Shown here one piece after another: positions 36,516 through 45,353 of a stretch of DNA of 55,368 bases; within the stretch, counting starts at the first letter, position 1; each line of letters opens with the position of its first letter. The position numbers and the translations under genes are program-made. The notes under the pieces were generated by a model. That model had not been told where the DNA came from. It saw nothing but the letters and a program-made list of their open reading frames with translations, and ran no database searches. Source of the DNA: an uncultured Prevotella sp. GTDB lineage: Bacteria; Bacteroidota; Bacteroidia; Bacteroidales; Bacteroidaceae. The stretch is from positions 1 to 55,368 of the forward strand of contig CAMVUM010000021.1 of the NCBI GenBank assembly GCA_947170725.1. The letters run 5' to 3'.

Positions 36516-36693
36516 CTGACGCTCATGATATGGCGGCAATATGCCCTAATGTCGCGGCATCAAGAGAACATTCCATATCTCTTCGCTGTTTTTTTTATGT
36601 TTTCATCCTGGGGGATGTATCAGATATGCCGTTTTTTCTTTCTGTCTTATAGAAACACGGATCTTCATCTGCCCTCCCTGAAATCCTTTAATT

Positions 36694-37749
36694 CTACTTT
36701 TGCTCCTTTATCAGATATACTATTGTCGGCAGGTGGTCCGAGAAGCCGTCGAGCCAAACACCGCCGGCATGCGTGCGGAGCGGATTGCCCTTATACTTGC
36801 CGTCCTGCTGGAACATGTAGTCGCGGCTGAAAATCTGGTGCTTGAAATACTTCAGCGTCGAATAGTCTTTCTTTCCGTTACGGCAAAGCAACGACGGCGA
36901 GAGGATTATCTGGTCGAAGAGATTCCATGCACCGTTATACTTCAGCGTGCCGCGGCCATCCTTTGCCAGTACGTTCCACCACGGGTTATACATGTCGCCG
37001 TCACCCACTTCCTTGATCTCGCGCTTTCCGCCAAGCGCCTCAGCCATTGATTTGTCCATCGGGTCGTCGTTCATATCGCCCATGACGAGCACCTTCACTG
37101 ACGGGTCTTCATTGATGAGGGAGTCTTTCAGGACACGCAGCTGACGGCCGCCGGACTCACGGTAGAAAGAGGTTGCGAAACGGCTGGGCAAGTGGTTGAC
37201 GACAACCGTCACATGCTCACCGGCCAAAGTTCCGCTGACAGTGAGAAAACCTCTGGTAACATAGTCACTGTCCTTCTCCAGCTCCTGAACGTAGGGCACG
37301 AGTTTGACGTCGCGCACTGTGAAAAGTTTCGGATTGTACAGCAGGGCGCAGTCCACACCGCGGCGGTCGGGCCCTTCAATGTGACAGTACTTGTAACCGC
37401 GGGCGGCCAGCTCGGGCTGGGCCGTGAGGTCGTCAAGAACCTTTGAGTTCTCAACCTCACTCACACCGATGACGGCACAGCCGATACTCTTAGGCAGCAC
37501 GTCTGTACCCATGTCCGAAAGCACACGCGCCATGTTGTGGAGTTTGTGGGAATATTTTCGGCCGTTCCATTTATAGGAACCGTTAGGAAGAAATTCATAA
37601 TCCTTCTTGCCTTCATCGTGACACGTGTCAAAGAGGTTTTCAAGGTTGTAGAAACCTACGGCATAGACGCTGAATTTCTTCTCTTGAGCGCCTGCCTTGC
37701 CGGCTCCGACGAGGAGCAGCATCGTTAAGACCAAAATGAGTTTGTTCAT
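36694..37749 (-). CDS. Secreted endonuclease/exonuclease/phosphatase (EEP) family protein
   Basis: This 351-aa protein has a signal peptide (KLILVLTMLLLVGAGKAGAQ). EEP motifs include VGFYNLENLFD (Asn and Glu of the metal site), IGVSEVENSKVL, VTVVVNHLPSR, VLVMGDMNDDPMD and a terminal FSDHLPTIVYL with the catalytic Asp-His pair. The family includes DNase I-like nucleases and phosphodiesterases. The signal sequence places it outside the cytoplasm. It is divergent from the TonB-dependent receptor gene with 159 bases between starts and near a second nuclease, pointing to extracellular nucleic-acid breakdown. Confidence 0.88.
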   Translation of the reverse strand: MNKLILVLTMLLLVGAGKAGAQEKKFSVYAVGFYNLENLFDTCHDEGKKDYEFLPNGSYKWNGRKYSHKLHNMARVLSDMGTDVLPKSIGCAVIGVSEVENSKVLDDLTAQPELAARGYKYCHIEGPDRRGVDCALLYNPKLFTVRDVKLVPYVQELEKDSDYVTRGFLTVSGTLAGEHVTVVVNHLPSRFATSFYRESGGRQLRVLKDSLINEDPSVKVLVMGDMNDDPMDKSMAEALGGKREIKEVGDGDMYNPWWNVLAKDGRGTLKYNGAWNLFDQIILSPSLLCRNGKKDYSTLKYFKHQIFSRDYMFQQDGKYKGNPLRTHAGGVWLDGFSDHLPTIVYLIKEQK

Positions 37750-37839
37750 TATTGCTATTGTTTTTTACGTTTTATACTGCAAATATCGGGATTTAAAATG
37801 AAAAAAGGATAGGTTTCTTTAAATTTTTATAAGTTTTTC

Positions 37840-37870
37840 TTTCATTTATCACATTAATTTATTTACTTTG
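37840..37870 (+). promoter_or_regulatory. Promoter of the TonB-dependent receptor operon
   Basis: TTTC (37840-37843), 19 bases, then TTACTTTG (37863-37870), one mismatch from TAnnTTTG and identical to the box ahead of the serine-rich protein gene. The leader to the ATG at 37909 is about 33 bases. Confidence 0.5.
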
Positions 37871-37908
37871 TCGGTTCAAATCAATGAATAATAACTAAAT
37901 TTTAAACT

Positions 37909-40461
37909 ATGCAGAAAAAGCTGAAATTAGCAGTGATTGCATTGTGTTGCACATCAGCGGCCTTCGCCCAAAACACTGGAGGACAGTTGCCGAAGGAGAA
38001 TTCCGTCGCTGATGACGACCAGGCTTTCACTTTCACAGAAGCACAGCTTGGCGAGGATGACGACATGTCACAGAACGTGACTATCATCAACTCGAACAGC
38101 AACCTTTACGCGAGTCAGGTGTGCTATCTGTTCAGCCCCGTCAGATTCAGGTATCGTGCCTTCAATCAAAAGTACAATGAAATCTACATCAACGGCGCAC
38201 CAATGAACGACATGGAGTCCGGACAGTTCCGCTACTCCATGGTCGGAGGACTCAACGCGCAGACACGCAACATGGAATTTGCGCTGCCCTTTGAGGCCAA
38301 CAACTTCGCCATGTCGGCCATGGGTGGCTCAAACAACTACAACTTCAGGCCTTCATCACAGCCCGTGGGAAACCGTGTCACCTTGAGTGGAGCCAACCGT
38401 AACTACACTCTTCGCGCCGGATACACATTCAATTCCGGCCTGAGCGAAAAAGGATGGGCCTGGTCTGCCGCCGTCATGTACAGATGGGCTAACCGCGGAT
38501 ACGTAGAAGGAACGTTCTACAACTCACTGTCCTACTTCCTCGGTGTGGAGAAAGTCTTCAACAACAAGCACAGCCTTTCACTCGTGACATGGGGTAACCC
38601 GACCGAGCGCGCCTCTCAGGGTGCGGCAACGGACGAGGCCTACTGGCTGGCCAACGACCGCTACTATAACCCTTACTGGGGATATCAGAACGGCAAGAAG
38701 CGCAATTCGCGCGTAGTCAACGATTTCGCACCTACGGCCCTGCTCACGTGGGACTATAAAATCAACGACTACATGAAGCTGACAACGTCGCTCACCGGAA
38801 AATACAGCCACTATAAGAGCACGAAGCTCAACTACAGCAACTCCGACAACCCGCATCCCAACTACTGGAAGAACCTGCCGTCAAGTTTCTATGACGTGTG
38901 GGACGAGACAGACGCGACCAACCGCACGGACCAGAATCTGGCCGACTGGCAGTCGTCCTACGAATTCTGGACGGCATCGAAAGCAAACCGTCAGATCAAC
39001 TGGGACCGTCTCTACTATTCCAACCAGCAGCTGGCAGCTCAGGGAAAGGACGCCATGTACTATATTCAGGCAAAGAACAACGACCAGCTGATGCTCACGC
39101 TGTCCTCAGCCCTGAAGATGGACCTGACAAAGAACTCGTCACTCAACCTGGGCCTCAACCTCCAGACCACGAAGGGCATGCACTATCAGACAATGGAGGA
39201 TCTGCTGGGAGCAACGGTATTCCACAATATAAACACTTATGCTCTGGGAACATACGCAGGCAGTTCAAACGAGGTTCAATATGACCTGAACAATCCTAAC
39301 GGTGAGGTGCGTGAGGGCGACAAGTTCGGATACAACTACAATCTGCTCGTTGACAAGGCCAACGTCTGGACTACCTACAAGCACGACTTCAACCAGATTC
39401 ACACCTTCCTGAGCGGACGTGTCGGAGCCACATCGATGCAGCGCGACGGTAAGATGCGCAACGGTCTGGCCGTAAACAACTCTTACGGAAAGAGCGGCAC
39501 CGCCCGCTTCCTTGACGGCGGCGTGAAGGCTGGAGCGACATTCAGCGACGGTCCTTACACCATGACATGGGGAGTGGGCTACGAGTTGCGCACGCCCACA
39601 GCATCAACGGCCTTCGTCTCTCCGGAAATCAACAACGATTTTGTCAACAACCTGAAGAACGAGAGAATCTTCTCGGCAGAACTGGGATACTACATGAACT
39701 TCTCATGGCTGAACATCTCCCTCAACGGCTACTACTCTCTCCTGACCAACGGAACCGAGTGGCAGAACTTCTACTATGACGACATCAACTCGTTCTCATA
39801 CGTATCGTTCACAGACGTAAAGAAAGAGTACTACGGAGCAGAGCTCGGAGCAAACATCAAAATCAACTCCGCATTCAGCGTAAAGCTGCTCGGACAGATC
39901 AGCGAGGCCAAATATGCCGACAACACGAACGTGCGCTACATGAACTCAACATCGGCCGAATACGTTGACGACATCTGCTACACGAAAGACATGCGCGAGA
40001 ACGGAACGCCGCTCACGGCAGCCAGCATAGGCCTGAGCTATCACGCCGGCGGATGGTTCATCGACCTCAACGGAAACTACTATGACCGCATCTATCTGTC
40101 TTATTCTCCCAGCTTCCGCTACGGAGAGAGTCTGAAGAACCGCCAGGATGCCTACGGAGATGTATATGCTCCGGACGGAAGCATCGCTAACGGTATTCTT
40201 GATCAGGCTGAGGGCAAGGGCGGTTTCATGCTCGACGCCTCAATCGGAAAGTCCATCTATCTGAAAAAAGGCTCGTTGTCAATCAACCTCACTCTGACGA
40301 ACGTACTCAACAACCGCGACATCGTCACCGGTGGTTATGAGCAGAGCCGTAGCGACTATACCCAAAGCGGAAACACGCGCACATATAAGTTCTCGAAGAA
40401 TCCGATGAAGTTCTACGCCTACGGAACAAACGGTATGTTGAACATCACTTATAAATTCTAA
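37909..40461 (+). CDS. TonB-dependent receptor-like outer-membrane protein
   Basis: This 850-aa protein has a signal peptide ending SAAFAQ at about residue 22. An acidic stretch (ADDDQAFTFTEAQLGEDDD) precedes a plug-like region (RFRYRAFNQKYNEIYINGAP, then MNDMESGQFRYSMVGGLN). The following 650 residues alternate like a beta-barrel and the chain ends in Phe (MLNITYKF), as outer-membrane proteins do. It lacks the N-terminal carboxypeptidase-regulatory domain typical of SusC. Two lipoproteins and a nuclease follow on the same strand, and a secreted EEP nuclease diverges from it. It is the likely importer of whatever these process. Confidence 0.85.
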   Translation: MQKKLKLAVIALCCTSAAFAQNTGGQLPKENSVADDDQAFTFTEAQLGEDDDMSQNVTIINSNSNLYASQVCYLFSPVRFRYRAFNQKYNEIYINGAPMNDMESGQFRYSMVGGLNAQTRNMEFALPFEANNFAMSAMGGSNNYNFRPSSQPVGNRVTLSGANRNYTLRAGYTFNSGLSEKGWAWSAAVMYRWANRGYVEGTFYNSLSYFLGVEKVFNNKHSLSLVTWGNPTERASQGAATDEAYWLANDRYYNPYWGYQNGKKRNSRVVNDFAPTALLTWDYKINDYMKLTTSLTGKYSHYKSTKLNYSNSDNPHPNYWKNLPSSFYDVWDETDATNRTDQNLADWQSSYEFWTASKANRQINWDRLYYSNQQLAAQGKDAMYYIQAKNNDQLMLTLSSALKMDLTKNSSLNLGLNLQTTKGMHYQTMEDLLGATVFHNINTYALGTYAGSSNEVQYDLNNPNGEVREGDKFGYNYNLLVDKANVWTTYKHDFNQIHTFLSGRVGATSMQRDGKMRNGLAVNNSYGKSGTARFLDGGVKAGATFSDGPYTMTWGVGYELRTPTASTAFVSPEINNDFVNNLKNERIFSAELGYYMNFSWLNISLNGYYSLLTNGTEWQNFYYDDINSFSYVSFTDVKKEYYGAELGANIKINSAFSVKLLGQISEAKYADNTNVRYMNSTSAEYVDDICYTKDMRENGTPLTAASIGLSYHAGGWFIDLNGNYYDRIYLSYSPSFRYGESLKNRQDAYGDVYAPDGSIANGILDQAEGKGGFMLDASIGKSIYLKKGSLSINLTLTNVLNNRDIVTGGYEQSRSDYTQSGNTRTYKFSKNPMKFYAYGTNGMLNITYKF

Positions 40462-40478
40462 CCACTAACGAAACGATT

Positions 40479-41390
40479 ATGAAAAAGATGAAATATATCC
40501 TCATTGCCTGCGTATGCGCACTGATGACAGGGTGCATGGCCGGAGAGGACTATGGCTTCGACACGGACTGGAGCGCTCCGAACACGGACAACGCATACGG
40601 CAACCCCGAGATTCAGGAGACCAACGTCATCACGGTGAAAGAATTGCTCAGCCGCTATGTCGACCCCATGACCGCTGTCAACGACACGATCATGATACGT
40701 GAGGACGTCCAAATAAAGGTCATCGTCACCGGAAACGATATCGAGGGTAATATATATAATGAGGTGGCTGTCAAGGACGAGACCGGAGCTATCCTCATAT
40801 GTATCTCCCAGGGAGGCCTCTACGGCTATCTGCCCGTCGGCAAGGAAATCCTCGTTGACCTCAAGGGACTCCACATAGGACTCTACGGCAACCAGCCGCA
40901 GATTGGCGTTTCATACACCAACGCCTCAGGAAAGACATTCCCCAGCCGCATGAGCCGCAACATCTGGCAGAAGCACTTCAAGTATGTTGACGCAAACTTC
41001 ACACACGAAGTCGTGCCGGAAGAGTTTGACGTGACACGCATGCAGGACGTTGACTATGTCAAGGCTTGCCGCGGCAAGCTCATGACCGTGAAGGGCGTGA
41101 CGATGGATGAAGCCGACGGCATCAAGGTGTGGGCCAGCGAGGCTGAGAAAGACGCAGGAAACGGCGTTAGCCGCAACATCGCCGTCAACGGCAAAGTGCC
41201 CATGAGCGGCAACTACGCTTCTTTCGTTGTCCGTTCAAGCACATACGCCGACTTCGCCGCTCTGGTCATGCCGACAGAGAAAATCAACCTGACCGGAATC
41301 TTCACCGTCTATGCAAACAATCCCGACCGCTACGGCTACACATGGCAGATTCTGCTGCGCGAAGGTGCCGACGTTGAGATTGCAGAATAA
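40479..41390 (+). CDS. DUF5689 surface lipoprotein
   Basis: This 303-aa protein has a lipoprotein signal ending in LMTGC (Cys19). The body contains the DUF5689 pattern: ITVKELLSRYVDPM, QIKVIVTGNDIEGNIYNEVA, VKDETGAILI, LVDLKGLHIGLYGNQPQIGV and a later LMTVKGVTM. The fold is expected to be OB-like, as in nucleic-acid-binding modules. It begins 17 bases after the TonB-dependent receptor, a pairing like SusC with its lipoprotein. Role inferred: surface capture of the receptor's substrate. Confidence 0.85.
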   Translation: MKKMKYILIACVCALMTGCMAGEDYGFDTDWSAPNTDNAYGNPEIQETNVITVKELLSRYVDPMTAVNDTIMIREDVQIKVIVTGNDIEGNIYNEVAVKDETGAILICISQGGLYGYLPVGKEILVDLKGLHIGLYGNQPQIGVSYTNASGKTFPSRMSRNIWQKHFKYVDANFTHEVVPEEFDVTRMQDVDYVKACRGKLMTVKGVTMDEADGIKVWASEAEKDAGNGVSRNIAVNGKVPMSGNYASFVVRSSTYADFAALVMPTEKINLTGIFTVYANNPDRYGYTWQILLREGADVEIAE

Positions 41391-41424
41391 AGAAACAGTT
41401 CAATAAAAAAAATAACAAACATTT

Positions 41425-42780
41425 ATGAAAAAGATATTTTTATCAATGCTCGCCATCTCTATGGCAACATTTACATTCACAAGTTGTGAGGATGTTCCCG
41501 AACCTTACGGAATACCGGGAACGGAAATAGGAGGCGGTGACGCCGATATAACGGAAGAACCAGTTGGCGACGGAACACAAGCAAATCCGTTCAACGCCTT
41601 AGCCATCACAAATCTTGTATCGGCTATGCCTGCCGGCGTCGAGTCGACCGAAGATTATTATATAAAAGGTGTGGTCGTTTCCATCAAGGAGAACTTCACC
41701 ACACAATATGGTAACGCAGCTTTCTACATCGCTGACTCGGAAACCGGAACAACACAGTTCTACGTATTCCGTACATTATACTTGGGCAACAAGAAATACA
41801 CTTCCGGCGATGTTCTGAAAGTGGGTGACGAGGTTGTTGTTTGCGGTAAGGTTGTCAACTACATGGGCAATACCCCGGAGACCGTCCAGAACCAGTCATA
41901 CCTCGTTTCCATTAACGGCAAGACTTCGTCCGAAGGCGGCAATGAGCCATCAGTCGGCGAAGCTAAGGGAGACGGAACCGTAGATAACCCGTTCAACAGC
42001 GTTGCCGCCAATCAGTTTGCATCGTCACTTGCTGCCGGCACTAATTCTGACATCGTCTACGTAAAGGGTAAGGTCGTTTCCATCAAGGAGAACTACACCA
42101 CACAGTTTGGAAACGCCGCATTCTACATCTCTGATGACGGAACAGCCACAAACCAGTTCTATGTTTTCCGCGCTCTCTATCTGAACAACGAGAAATATAC
42201 ATCAGGCGACCTGCTTTCTGTCGGTGACGATGTCGTCATCTGCGGAAAACTCACGAACTACATGGGCAACACTCCCGAAACCGTACAGGGAGAGGCTTAT
42301 CTCTACTCTTGGACACAGAACGGCGGAAGCGAAGGCGGAGATAATCCCGGAGGCGAAGTTACGGAGAACTCAATAACCGTGACCGCAGCATCTTTCGGCT
42401 TGGCTAATGCAACAGAAATGGGAACACAAACTCTCTCCGACGGCACTGTTCTTGCTTTCGACGGCGGCGGCAACACCAATATCCCGAAATACTATAATAG
42501 TGGTACAAACATCCGCATGTATCCAAAGAACAACGTAAAGATAACATCCACAAAAAAGATTGCTTCTGTCATATTGAACTGCGATCAGCTCTCTGACGGA
42601 ACAATCTACAATGCAAGCGGTGATGTATCTGCCGCTCCCGGAACTATAAATACGAACAATACCGTTATCACTGTCAGCAACATCAATGCCAATGAAACCC
42701 TGATAACAAACGTTTCGTCAACAACCGGTGCTGCAAGCCAGATACGCGTTGTCTCACTGACAATCAACTACGCTGAATAA
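41425..42780 (+). CDS. Lipoprotein with two tandem OB-fold-like repeats
   Basis: This 451-aa protein has a lipobox (FTFTSC, Cys21). Residues about 50-170 and 180-300 are near-copies: each has GDGTxxNPFN, VKG(K)VVSIKEN, FTTQYGNAAFYI or its variant, TQFYVFRTLYLGNKKYTSGD and VVICGK followed by NYMGNTPETVQ. The spelling matches the DUF6359/OB-fold family found with nucleases. A separate beta-rich C-terminal domain follows (ITVTAASFGLANATEMGTQT). It is 34 bases after the DUF5689 gene, ends at a strong terminator, and probably binds nucleic acid or another polymer at the surface. Confidence 0.82.
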   Translation: MKKIFLSMLAISMATFTFTSCEDVPEPYGIPGTEIGGGDADITEEPVGDGTQANPFNALAITNLVSAMPAGVESTEDYYIKGVVVSIKENFTTQYGNAAFYIADSETGTTQFYVFRTLYLGNKKYTSGDVLKVGDEVVVCGKVVNYMGNTPETVQNQSYLVSINGKTSSEGGNEPSVGEAKGDGTVDNPFNSVAANQFASSLAAGTNSDIVYVKGKVVSIKENYTTQFGNAAFYISDDGTATNQFYVFRALYLNNEKYTSGDLLSVGDDVVICGKLTNYMGNTPETVQGEAYLYSWTQNGGSEGGDNPGGEVTENSITVTAASFGLANATEMGTQTLSDGTVLAFDGGGNTNIPKYYNSGTNIRMYPKNNVKITSTKKIASVILNCDQLSDGTIYNASGDVSAAPGTINTNNTVITVSNINANETLITNVSSTTGAASQIRVVSLTINYAE

Positions 42781-42808
42781 CGTATTCCGACTGAATATCA
42801 ATAACATG

Positions 42809-42844
42809 AAAGGAGGATGTCCGACCGGCATCCTCCTTTTTATA
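42809..42844 (+). terminator. Intrinsic terminator of the TonB-receptor operon
   Basis: GGAGGATG (42812-42819), a 9-base loop, CATCCTCC (42829-42836), then TTTTTA. Including flanking A and T the stem is about 11 bp. It lies 28 bases after the OB-fold lipoprotein stop. Confidence 0.88.
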
Positions 42845-43028
42845 TTATACACATACAACACGGATTTTTAAAATCCAGAAATGTTACTTGAACCGTGTAA
42901 CACACAGATATGGATATTTGCCGTGACTGTCGCTAAAACCAAATAGCTGAATAAATAATCTGGATAAATAACCTGGATAAATAGCTGATAAATAACCGTG
43001 CATATACACTTAAAAACACGGCCGGACA

Positions 43029-43060
43029 TTTGGACAACCCGAGGAAAATAGCTATTTTTG
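43029..43060 (+). promoter_or_regulatory. Promoter of the lipoprotein nuclease gene
   Basis: TTTG (43029-43032), exactly 20 bases, TATTTTTG (43053-43060), then C. This is a full match to the Bacteroidota consensus. It leaves only about 10 bases to the ATG at 43075 but about 30 to the ATG at 43093, which argues for the later start. Confidence 0.75.
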
Positions 43061-43074
43061 CATCCTTAAAACAA

Positions 43075-44043
43075 ATGAAACGTATCAAACGTATGATGAA
43101 TATCAAGTATTTCCCCACCCTGCTGTTCGCAGCATTTCTCTCCATCTCAACGGTTTCGTGCAGCAGCGATGAAGAATCAGAAAACGCTATAGATATATGG
43201 TATAACGGCGGCACAAACAAAAACAAAAACACGCCTACAGCCAACTGTCTCGAAGCGTCAAGGATTGAATTTCCGAAAACAAAAGGAAACAAAAGCATCA
43301 TTCTGAAATATTATTCCGGCGACGCCTACGGGCTTAACTACTGCGTTGAATGGGACATGGAGAAAAAATCGCAACGCTGGTCGTGCTACTTCATGGTGGA
43401 CCACCACCACTCCAACAACGACCGCGAACACACATATTCCGGCAACGCCGGGCGTTATGAGCCGATGAGCAATCCGGGCAACCACCCCAACGAACAACAA
43501 TATCCATGGGATCCGCAACTGCCAGAGCAATACCGTTGGAACGAAAGATTCTATGGAAGTGGATTTCAGCATGGCCATATATGCCCGTCTGCCGACCGTC
43601 AGTATTCCAAGGAGGCCAACTATCAGACGTTCTACATGACCAACATGCAGCCGCAGTCAGAAGCACTCAACGTTGGTATATGGACAAAAATGGAACAGAA
43701 GGTGCGAAACATAACGCCAAAGACCATCGGCGACACGCTCTACGTTTGCAAGGGTGGCACCATCGACGACGATAGTCAGATTCTGACGCGCATCAATGGA
43801 AAGATGATTGTGCCCAAATATTTCTACATGGCCCTGCTGCTGAAGAAAGGCAATCAGATTTCCGCCTTCGCTTTCTGGGCTGAACACACCAATGCCGACC
43901 ATTCCAACGACCCACTACGCAACTATGTAATCACCATCGACGAGCTGGAACAGCGAACAGGAATCGACTTCTTCTGCAATCTTCCGGACGACATAGAAAA
44001 CAAGGTTGAAAGCAACGTCACATACAACTATTGGGGCTTCTGA
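43075..44043 (+). CDS. Lipoprotein DNA/RNA non-specific endonuclease (EndA/NUC1 family)
   Basis: This protein has up to 322 residues with a lipoprotein signal (MNIKYFPTLLFAAFLSISTV then SC). The beta-beta-alpha metal nuclease core reads FQHGHICPSADRQYSKEANY (catalytic His168), then YMTNMQPQSEALNVGIWTKM, where the metal-binding Asn of N-x3-Q is present. The usual DRGH reads QHGH, an accepted variant. The enzyme should cut DNA and RNA at the outer surface. ATG codons at 43075, 43093 and 43096 are possible starts; the promoter position favours 43093. It has its own promoter after the receptor-operon terminator. Confidence 0.9.
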   Translation: MKRIKRMMNIKYFPTLLFAAFLSISTVSCSSDEESENAIDIWYNGGTNKNKNTPTANCLEASRIEFPKTKGNKSIILKYYSGDAYGLNYCVEWDMEKKSQRWSCYFMVDHHHSNNDREHTYSGNAGRYEPMSNPGNHPNEQQYPWDPQLPEQYRWNERFYGSGFQHGHICPSADRQYSKEANYQTFYMTNMQPQSEALNVGIWTKMEQKVRNITPKTIGDTLYVCKGGTIDDDSQILTRINGKMIVPKYFYMALLLKKGNQISAFAFWAEHTNADHSNDPLRNYVITIDELEQRTGIDFFCNLPDDIENKVESNVTYNYWGF

Positions 44044-44137
44044 CGAACCGGAAGACAGCCAAAACAAACAAAAGAGGAAGACAAGAACCTCTATCAGGCA
44101 AAAATCAGCATGACAGGAGCACAAAAGTCACTGAAAA

Positions 44138-44169
44138 TTTGTCGGTTTGAGGAAAAACGATTAACTTTG
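44138..44169 (+). promoter_or_regulatory. Promoter of the L31 gene
   Basis: TTTG (44138-44141), 20 bases, TAACTTTG (44162-44169), then C. A full consensus match. The leader to the ATG at 44219 is about 45 bases, AT-rich. Confidence 0.75.
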
Positions 44170-44218
44170 CACCCCAAAAGAGAACTATATATAACATTAC
44201 ATATTTATTTAAACTAAA

Positions 44219-44473
44219 ATGAAAAAAGGTATTCACCCTGAAAACTATCGCCCCGTCGTATTTAAGGATATGTCCAACGGCGATATGTTCCTTACACGTT
44301 CTACATGCAAGGCTAATGATACAGTAGAATTTGAAGGCGAGACTTACCCCGTGGTAAAAGTCGAAATTTCAAGCACCTCTCACCCGTTCTACACTGGTAA
44401 GAGCAAGCTGGTTGACACCGCTGGTCGTGTCGACAAGTTCATGAGCCGCTACGGTAAGGCTTCGAAGAAATAA
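44219..44473 (+). CDS. rpmE2: 50S ribosomal protein L31, type B
   Basis: This 84-aa protein reads [20 protein letters not shown] followed by [20 protein letters not shown] and [11 protein letters not shown], the standard L31 sequence. It lacks the zinc-binding CxxC cysteines of type A L31 (the only Cys is in TRSTCKAN), so it is the zinc-independent type B form. It is monocistronic, with its own promoter and a terminator 37 bases after the stop. Confidence 0.96.
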   Translation: MKKGIHPENYRPVVFKDMSNGDMFLTRSTCKANDTVEFEGETYPVVKVEISSTSHPFYTGKSKLVDTAGRVDKFMSRYGKASKK

Positions 44474-44510
44474 GATATATACTCAATTATTCTTCAGAAG
44501 AAACAATCAA

Positions 44511-44557
44511 GAAAGCGCACCGTGTAGTTGCATATGCACGGAGCGCTTTCTTTTTTT
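44511..44557 (+). terminator. Intrinsic terminator of rpmE2
   Basis: GAAAGCGC (44511-44518) pairs with GCGCTTTC (44543-44550) and CCGTG pairs with CACGG inside, leaving a loop of about 12 bases. Seven T follow. Confidence 0.9.
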
Positions 44558-44786
44558 ATCGTCACAAAAGTGCAACCGTTCACGAATGCCTATCCACTGA
44601 TCCCCCCCCCGGACACACCAGAACCGACACATATTTTAATTCAATTTTGAGCAGCCTATAAGTAGGGATATCCATTTGCTATGCTCATGGAATATCAACT
44701 GATTACGTCAACTTACAATATTCATGTCAACATACAGTTTTTCACAGTTCTGCGACACCTTTTGGTGAGCCACGAAGTATTCATAT

Positions 44787-45030
44787 AAAAAGAATGCGGG
44801 TTGATGTCGTCACTGACATCAACCCGCAAATGTTTTTTTACTACTAACTACTAAACCATTATACTACTAACTAAAAAACCTTCTAAAAAATTCTGTTCAC
44901 ACAGAAATAAATAATCTGAAAAATCTTTGTTACCTTAAAAAACTAAAAACCAATATTTCTTGTTTCTATGCTTTCCCCGCTTTCGCGGTTATATCCCTCA
45001 AACAATTCTTCGTTTCTTTCTTCTTTCTGT
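44787..45030 (-). ncRNA. Probable structured small RNA of about 245 nt
   Basis: On the minus strand TAACTTTG (45043-45036) is a consensus -7 box and a strong terminator lies about 245 bases on: GCGGGTTGATGTC and its exact inverse (44796-44827, 13-bp stem, 6-base loop) followed by TTCTTTTT. Between them there is no plausible coding frame; the only ATG context I see is ATGGTTTAG, two codons. The interior contains compact hairpins: CCGC-GAAA-GCGG and TTCTGT-GTGA-ACAGAA, both with GNRA tetraloops. An 11-base direct repeat (AGTTAGTAGTA) occurs twice about 20 bases apart. The 5' end (CATCAAC) can also pair with the terminator's GTTGATG. A known Bacteroidales RNA class such as 6S or Bacteroidales-1 is possible. 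The remaining part of the 880-base gap (44558-44780) holds a C9 run and no gene. Confidence 0.6.
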
Positions 45031-45273
45031 TGATGCAAAGTTACAATGAATAACCTTTTCTTGGCACTTCATTGACTACCAAAAACATTAAAATTCATTT
45101 GTTTTTGATATACATCAATAGCAGCCGGAATACCACTTTGCCCAACCATTATGTAACCATTATTAATATCTGATATTCATTTTTGATTTCTATCGCCACC
45201 AATAACACTCCACCATGCAATGTTGTAACTAAATTCTATGACAATCAAAAAAAACATAATAAACCATGAAAGA

Positions 45274-45305
45274 TTTGGGAGAAAGATAGAAAATGCGTAC
45301 TTTTG
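45274..45305 (+). promoter_or_regulatory. Promoter of the gpx-trxB operon
   Basis: TTTG (45274-45277), 20 bases, TACTTTTG (45298-45305), then C. A full consensus match. The leader to the ATG at 45354 is about 42 bases. Confidence 0.78.
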
Positions 45306-45353
45306 CCTCACAAACAAATTTGACATTTATAACGTAATAGTAAGGAACAAGGA

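Noticed and set aside
44602..44610. Run of nine C as a phase-variable switch
   Set aside because: It lies between two terminators with no promoter or coding region depending on it.
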